From: Streptomyces chromofuscus
Lineage (GTDB): Bacteria > Actinomycetota > Actinomycetes > Streptomycetales > Streptomycetaceae
Length of the DNA: 64,000 nt
Direction of reading: 5' to 3'
NCBI RefSeq assembly: GCF_015160875.1
Contig: NZ_CP063374.1
Location: forward strand, 2,046,001-2,110,000
Shown: positions 59,910 through 64,000 of the stretch, in pieces
Layout of the letters: each line of letters begins with the position of its first letter
How positions within the stretch are numbered: the stretch's first letter is position 1
Program-made: the position numbers and the translations under genes
Notes under the pieces: model-generated
Told to the model about the DNA's origin: nothing
The model's database searches: none
What the model saw: only the letters and a program-made list of their open reading frames with translations

Positions 59910-61373
59910 TCAGACCGCCAGCGCGCGGTCCGTCGGGCGGATCGGGGCCGGCAGGTCGCTGACGCCCGTGAGGAAGCGGTCGACCCCGCGGGCGGCCGAG
60001 CGGCCCTCCGCGATCGCCCACACGATGAGGGACTGGCCGCGGCCGGCGTCGCCGGCGACGAACACGCCCGGCACGTTGGTCTGGAAGTCGGCGTCGCGGG
60101 CGATGTTGCCCCGCTCGTCGAGGTCCAGGCCGAACTGCTCGACCAGGCCGTTGTCGCGGTCGGTGCCGGTGAAGCCCATCGCCAGCGTGACCAGCTGGGC
60201 GGGGATCTTCCGCTCGGTGCCCGGCTTCGGGGTCAGCCTGCCGTCGACGAACTCGACCTCGGTCAGGTGCAGCCACTGGACGTTGCCGTCCTCGTCGCCC
60301 TCGAAGTGGGTGGTGGACACGGAGTAGACCCGCTCGCCGCCCTCCTCGTGCGCGGACGTGACCTTGTAGAGCATCGGGAAGGTCGGCCAGGGCTGGCGCA
60401 CCGCGTCCCGCTCGTCGTCCGGGCGGGGCATGATCTCCAGCTGGGTGACCGAGGCCGCGCCCTGGCGGTGGGCGGTGCCCACGCAGTCGGCGCCGGTGTC
60501 GCCGCCGCCGATGACGACGACGTGCTTGCCCTCGGCGGAGATCGGGGCGGTGACGTAGTCGCCCTCCTGGACCTTGTTGGCCAGCGGCAGGTACTCCATC
60601 GCCTGGTAGACGCCCTTGAGTTCACGGCCGGGGACCGGGAGGTCACGGGCGGTCGTGGCACCCGCGGCGATGACGACCGCGTCGTACCGCTTCTTCAGGT
60701 CCGTGGCCTTCAGGTCGCGGCCGATCTCGATGCCCGTGCGGAAGCGGGTGCCCTCCGCGCGCATCTGCTCGATACGGCGGTTGATGTGCCGCTTCTCCAT
60801 CTTGAACTCGGGGATGCCGTAACGGAGGAGGCCTCCGACACGGTCCGCGCGCTCGTAGACGGCGACGGTGTGGCCGGCGCGGGTCAGCTGCTGGGCGGCC
60901 GCCAGGCCCGCCGGGCCCGAGCCGATCACCGCGACCGTCTTGCCGGACAGTCGCTCGGGGACCTGCGGGGCGACGTCCCCGGTCTCCCACGCCTTGTCGA
61001 TGATCGAGACCTCGACGTTCTTGATGGTGACCGGCGGCTGGTTGATGCCGAGCACACACGCCGACTCGCACGGGGCGGGGCACAGGCGGCCCGTGAACTC
61101 CGGGAAGTTGTTCGTGGCGTGCAGGCGCTCGGACGCGGCGGCCCAGTCCTCGCGGTAGGCGTAGTCGTTCCACTCGGGGATCAGGTTCCCCAGCGGACAG
61201 CCGTTGTGGCAGAACGGGATGCCGCAGTCCATGCACCGGCCGGCCTGCTTGCTGATGATCGGCAGCAGGGAGCCGGGAACGTAGACCTCGTTCCAGTCCC
61301 TGACGCGCTCGTCGACCGGACGGGACCTGGCGACCTCGCGGCCGTGGTTCAAAAAGCCCTTCGGGTCAGCCAT
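59910..61373 (-). CDS. gltD: Glutamate synthase small (beta) subunit
   Basis: The 487-residue flavoprotein passes electrons from NADPH to the large subunit for glutamate synthesis from glutamine and 2-oxoglutarate. The N-terminal Fe-S region has [23 protein letters not shown] and [15 protein letters not shown]. The FAD site is [17 protein letters not shown], the NADPH site [15 protein letters not shown], and [23 protein letters not shown] closes the fold. Its start lies within the end of gltB (eight-base overlap), so the two are coupled. Confidence 0.97.
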   Translation of the reverse strand: MADPKGFLNHGREVARSRPVDERVRDWNEVYVPGSLLPIISKQAGRCMDCGIPFCHNGCPLGNLIPEWNDYAYREDWAAASERLHATNNFPEFTGRLCPAPCESACVLGINQPPVTIKNVEVSIIDKAWETGDVAPQVPERLSGKTVAVIGSGPAGLAAAQQLTRAGHTVAVYERADRVGGLLRYGIPEFKMEKRHINRRIEQMRAEGTRFRTGIEIGRDLKATDLKKRYDAVVIAAGATTARDLPVPGRELKGVYQAMEYLPLANKVQEGDYVTAPISAEGKHVVVIGGGDTGADCVGTAHRQGAASVTQLEIMPRPDDERDAVRQPWPTFPMLYKVTSAHEEGGERVYSVSTTHFEGDEDGNVQWLHLTEVEFVDGRLTPKPGTERKIPAQLVTLAMGFTGTDRDNGLVEQFGLDLDERGNIARDADFQTNVPGVFVAGDAGRGQSLIVWAIAEGRSAARGVDRFLTGVSDLPAPIRPTDRALAV

Positions 61374-64000
61374 TGATCGCCGCCTCCATCATCTTCTCGG
61401 TGATCTCGGACTCGGAGAGACCGGCTCGCTCGGCGGCGTCCTTGGCGGCGAGCACTGCCTTGTACGTGCTGGGGATGATCTTGCTGAAGCGGTCGACCGC
61501 CGTGTCCCACTCGGCCAGGAGCTTCCCGGCGACGGTGGAGCCGGTCTCCTCCTGGTGGCGGCGCACCACGTCGTGCAGCCACTGCTTGTCGGTGTCGTCG
61601 AGCGCCTCGACGGAGTCCAGGTTGCCGACGTTGACGTTGTCGCGGTCGAGGTCGATGACGTAGGCGACACCGCCGGACATGCCGGCCGCGAAGTTGCGGC
61701 CCGTCTCGCCGAGCACCACCGCCTGGCCGCCGGTCATGTACTCGCAGCCGTGGTCGCCCACGCCCTCGGAGACGACCAGCGCGCCGGAGTTGCGGACGCA
61801 GAAGCGCTCGCCGACCTTGCCGCGCAGGAACATCTCGCCGCCGGTCGCGCCGTACGCGAGGGTGTTGCCCGCGATGACGCTGTACTCGGCGAGGTGGTCC
61901 GCACCCCGGTCCGGACGGACGATCACACGGCCGCCCGACAGTCCCTTGCCGACGTAGTCGTTGGCGTCGCCCTCCAGGCGCAGCGTGACGCCGCGCGGGA
62001 CGAAGGCGCCGAAGGACTGGCCGGCGGAGCCGGTGAAGGTGATGTCGATGGTGTCGTCGGGCAGGCCCGCGCCGCCGAACTTCTTCGTCACCTCGTGGCC
62101 GAGCATGGTGCCGACCGTGCGGTTGATGTTGCGGATCGCGACCTGGGCGCGCACCGGCTGGGCGTCGGTGGCGGAATTCGCGGCCAGCGCGTCGGAGGCG
62201 AGGCGGATCAGCTCGTTGTCGAGCGCCTTCTCCAGGCCGTGGTCCTGGGCGACGAGCTGGTGTCGCACGGCGCCCTCGGGCAGGTCGGGCACGTGGAACA
62301 GCGGCTCCAGGTCCAGGCCCTGCGCCTTCCAGTGGTCGACGGCCCGCGTGACGTCGAGGGCCTCGGCGTGGCCGACGGCCTCCTCGATGGAGCGGAAGCC
62401 CAGCTCGGCCAGCAGCTCGCGGACCTCCTCGGCGATGAACCGGAAGAAGTTCACCACGTACTCGGCCTTGCCGGTGAACCGGTCCCGCAGGGTCGGGTTC
62501 TGGGTGGCGATGCCGACCGGGCAGGTGTCCAGGTGGCAGACGCGCATCATGACGCAGCCGGAGACGACGAGCGGCGCGGTCGCGAAGCCGAACTCCTCGG
62601 CCCCGAGCAGCGCGGCGATGACGACGTCACGGCCGGTCTTCAGCTGGCCGTCGGTCTGCACGACGATCCGGTCGCGCAGGCCGTTGAGCAGCAGGGTCTG
62701 CTGGGTCTCGGCGAGGCCCAGCTCCCAGGGGCCGCCCGCGTGCTTCAGCGAGGTGAGCGGGGAGGCGCCGGTGCCGCCGTCGTGGCCGGAGATCAGCACC
62801 ACGTCCGCGTGCGCCTTGGACACCCCCGCGGCGACCGTGCCGACGCCGACCTCGGAGACCAGCTTGACGTGGATGCGCGCCTGGGGGTTGGCGTTCTTCA
62901 GGTCGTGGATCAGCTGGGCCAGGTCCTCGATGGAGTAGATGTCGTGGTGCGGCGGCGGGGAGATCAGGCCCACGCCGGGCGTCGAGTGACGCGTCTTGGC
63001 GACCCACGGGTAGACCTTGTGGCCGGGCAGCTGGCCGCCCTCGCCGGGCTTGGCGCCCTGGGCCATCTTGATCTGGATGTCGTCGGAGTTGACCAGGTAC
63101 TCGCTGGTCACACCGAAGCGGCCGGAGGCGACCTGCTTGATGGACGAGCGGCGCACCGGGTCGTACAGGCGCTCCGGGTCCTCGCCGCCCTCACCGGTGT
63201 TGGACTTGCCGCCCAGCTGGTTCATGGCGATGGCGAGGGTCTCGTGCGCCTCCTTGGAGATGGAGCCGTACGACATGGCGCCCGTGGAGAAGCGCTTGAC
63301 GATCTCGGAGACCGGCTCGACCTCCTCGACGGGGATCGGCTGCCGGTCGGACTTGAAGCCGAACAGGCCGCGCAGCGTCATCAGGCGCTCGGACTGCTCG
63401 TTCACGCGCTCGGTGTACTTCTTGAAGATGTCGTAGCGGCCGGAGCGCGTGGAGTGCTGGAGGCGGAAGACCGTCTCCGGGTCGAACAGGTGCGGCTCGC
63501 CCTCGCGGCGCCACTGGTACTCGCCGCCGATGTCCAGCGCGCGGTGCGCCGGGGCGATGCCGGAGGCCGGGTAGGCCTTGGCGTGGCGGGCGGCGACCTC
63601 CTGGGCGATGACGTCGATGCCGACGCCGCCGATCTTGGTGGCGGTGCCGTTGAAGTACTTCTCCACGAAGGCCTCGTCGAGACCGACGGCCTCGAAGACC
63701 TGGGCGCCGCGGTAGGAGGCGACGGTGGAGATGCCCATCTTGGACATGACCTTCAGCACGCCCTTGCCGAGCGCGTAGATCAGGTTGCGGATGGCCTTCT
63801 CGGGCTCGATGCCGGGCAGGAAGGTGCCCGCGCGGACCAGGTCCTCGACGGACTCCATCGCCAGGTACGGGTTGACGGCGGCGGCGCCGTAGCCGATGAG
63901 CAGGGCGACGTGGTGGACCTCGCGGACGTCACCGGCCTCGACCAGCAGGCCCACGTGGGTGCGCTGCTTGGTGCGGATGAGGTGGTGGTGGACGGCCGCG
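61366..64000 (-). CDS. gltB: Glutamate synthase large (alpha) subunit, C-terminal part (5' end outside window)
   Basis: The frame is open to the right edge ([19 protein letters not shown]), so the N-terminal amidotransferase domain is missing here. About 877 residues are present: the end of the central domain, the FMN-binding synthase domain ([73 protein letters not shown]), the Fe-S cysteine motif [15 protein letters not shown], and the GltB C-terminal beta-helix ([34 protein letters not shown]). It forms the glutamate synthase complex with GltD. Confidence 0.97.
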   Translation of the reverse strand, partial: AAVHHHLIRTKQRTHVGLLVEAGDVREVHHVALLIGYGAAAVNPYLAMESVEDLVRAGTFLPGIEPEKAIRNLIYALGKGVLKVMSKMGISTVASYRGAQVFEAVGLDEAFVEKYFNGTATKIGGVGIDVIAQEVAARHAKAYPASGIAPAHRALDIGGEYQWRREGEPHLFDPETVFRLQHSTRSGRYDIFKKYTERVNEQSERLMTLRGLFGFKSDRQPIPVEEVEPVSEIVKRFSTGAMSYGSISKEAHETLAIAMNQLGGKSNTGEGGEDPERLYDPVRRSSIKQVASGRFGVTSEYLVNSDDIQIKMAQGAKPGEGGQLPGHKVYPWVAKTRHSTPGVGLISPPPHHDIYSIEDLAQLIHDLKNANPQARIHVKLVSEVGVGTVAAGVSKAHADVVLISGHDGGTGASPLTSLKHAGGPWELGLAETQQTLLLNGLRDRIVVQTDGQLKTGRDVVIAALLGAEEFGFATAPLVVSGCVMMRVCHLDTCPVGIATQNPTLRDRFTGKAEYVVNFFRFIAEEVRELLAELGFRSIEEAVGHAEALDVTRAVDHWKAQGLDLEPLFHVPDLPEGAVRHQLVAQDHGLEKALDNELIRLASDALAANSATDAQPVRAQVAIRNINRTVGTMLGHEVTKKFGGAGLPDDTIDITFTGSAGQSFGAFVPRGVTLRLEGDANDYVGKGLSGGRVIVRPDRGADHLAEYSVIAGNTLAYGATGGEMFLRGKVGERFCVRNSGALVVSEGVGDHGCEYMTGGQAVVLGETGRNFAAGMSGGVAYVIDLDRDNVNVGNLDSVEALDDTDKQWLHDVVRRHQEETGSTVAGKLLAEWDTAVDRFSKIIPSTYKAVLAAKDAAERAGLSESEITEKMMEAAING

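Noticed and set aside
61366..61582. Short extra frames around the gltB-gltD junction
   Set aside because: They are shadow frames of the overlapping glutamate synthase genes.

Overview
The window is about 72% G+C by eye, with GTG and TTG starts and strong third-position GC bias. Its gene content (rpsA, polA, coaE, an ANTAR regulator, a liv operon, pyruvate kinase, gltBD) is typical of a Streptomyces chromosome, and the gene order resembles the conserved core I remember around SCO1996-SCO2026 of S. coelicolor (from memory, not checked). Most of it is housekeeping, broken by short accessory patches that hold degraded genes, repeats and an insertion-sequence remnant.

Region 1 (1-16.5 kb) is the more variable part. 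It holds the end of an ABC exporter, a DUF899 protein, an amidohydrolase whose C-terminus is frameshifted, an endonuclease/exonuclease/phosphatase protein, and a FUSC-type membrane protein gene ruined by several indels. Next comes a minus-strand cassette of a small secreted protein, a large helical lipoprotein and a MacB-like ATPase/permease pair. Then follow a nucleotidyltransferase, a RidA/GNAT pair, an internally deleted IS5-type element, a UdgB-type uracil-DNA glycosylase, an S4 RNA-binding protein followed by an 18-bp tandem repeat, and a methyltransferase.

Region 2 (16.5-36 kb) holds a TPR protein, coaE, a PAC2 protein and rpsA with a recognisable promoter and terminator. These are followed by a methyltransferase, hrpB, a secreted lytic transglycosylase, a DUF4184 protein, a 1.1-kb non-coding repeat block, polA, an FdhF/YdeP-type molybdoenzyme, a hotdog thioesterase and two small exported proteins.

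Region 3 (36-48 kb) holds a complete branched-chain amino-acid ABC importer (livK-H-M-G-F) converging on the ANTAR regulator pdtaR. A structurally odd tRNA with a Leu anticodon sits next to a free-standing LAGLIDADG protein. Pyruvate kinase, a SIMPL-domain protein and a Tat-exported 5'-nucleotidase follow.

Region 4 (48-64 kb) holds a two-gene PLP decarboxylase/N-monooxygenase operon, aminopeptidase N, a single-domain response regulator, chorismate mutase, a GNAT protein and a zinc-metallopeptidase-like protein. It ends with a stand-alone cytochrome b (qcrB), a VWA protein and gltD-gltB, with gltB running off the right edge. Two copies of a palindromic element of about 200 bp, bounded by CTAG, lie in two convergent intergenic gaps, each supplying the TAG stop codon of the upstream gene. 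This element pair and the tRNA/homing-endonuclease locus are the most unusual things seen.
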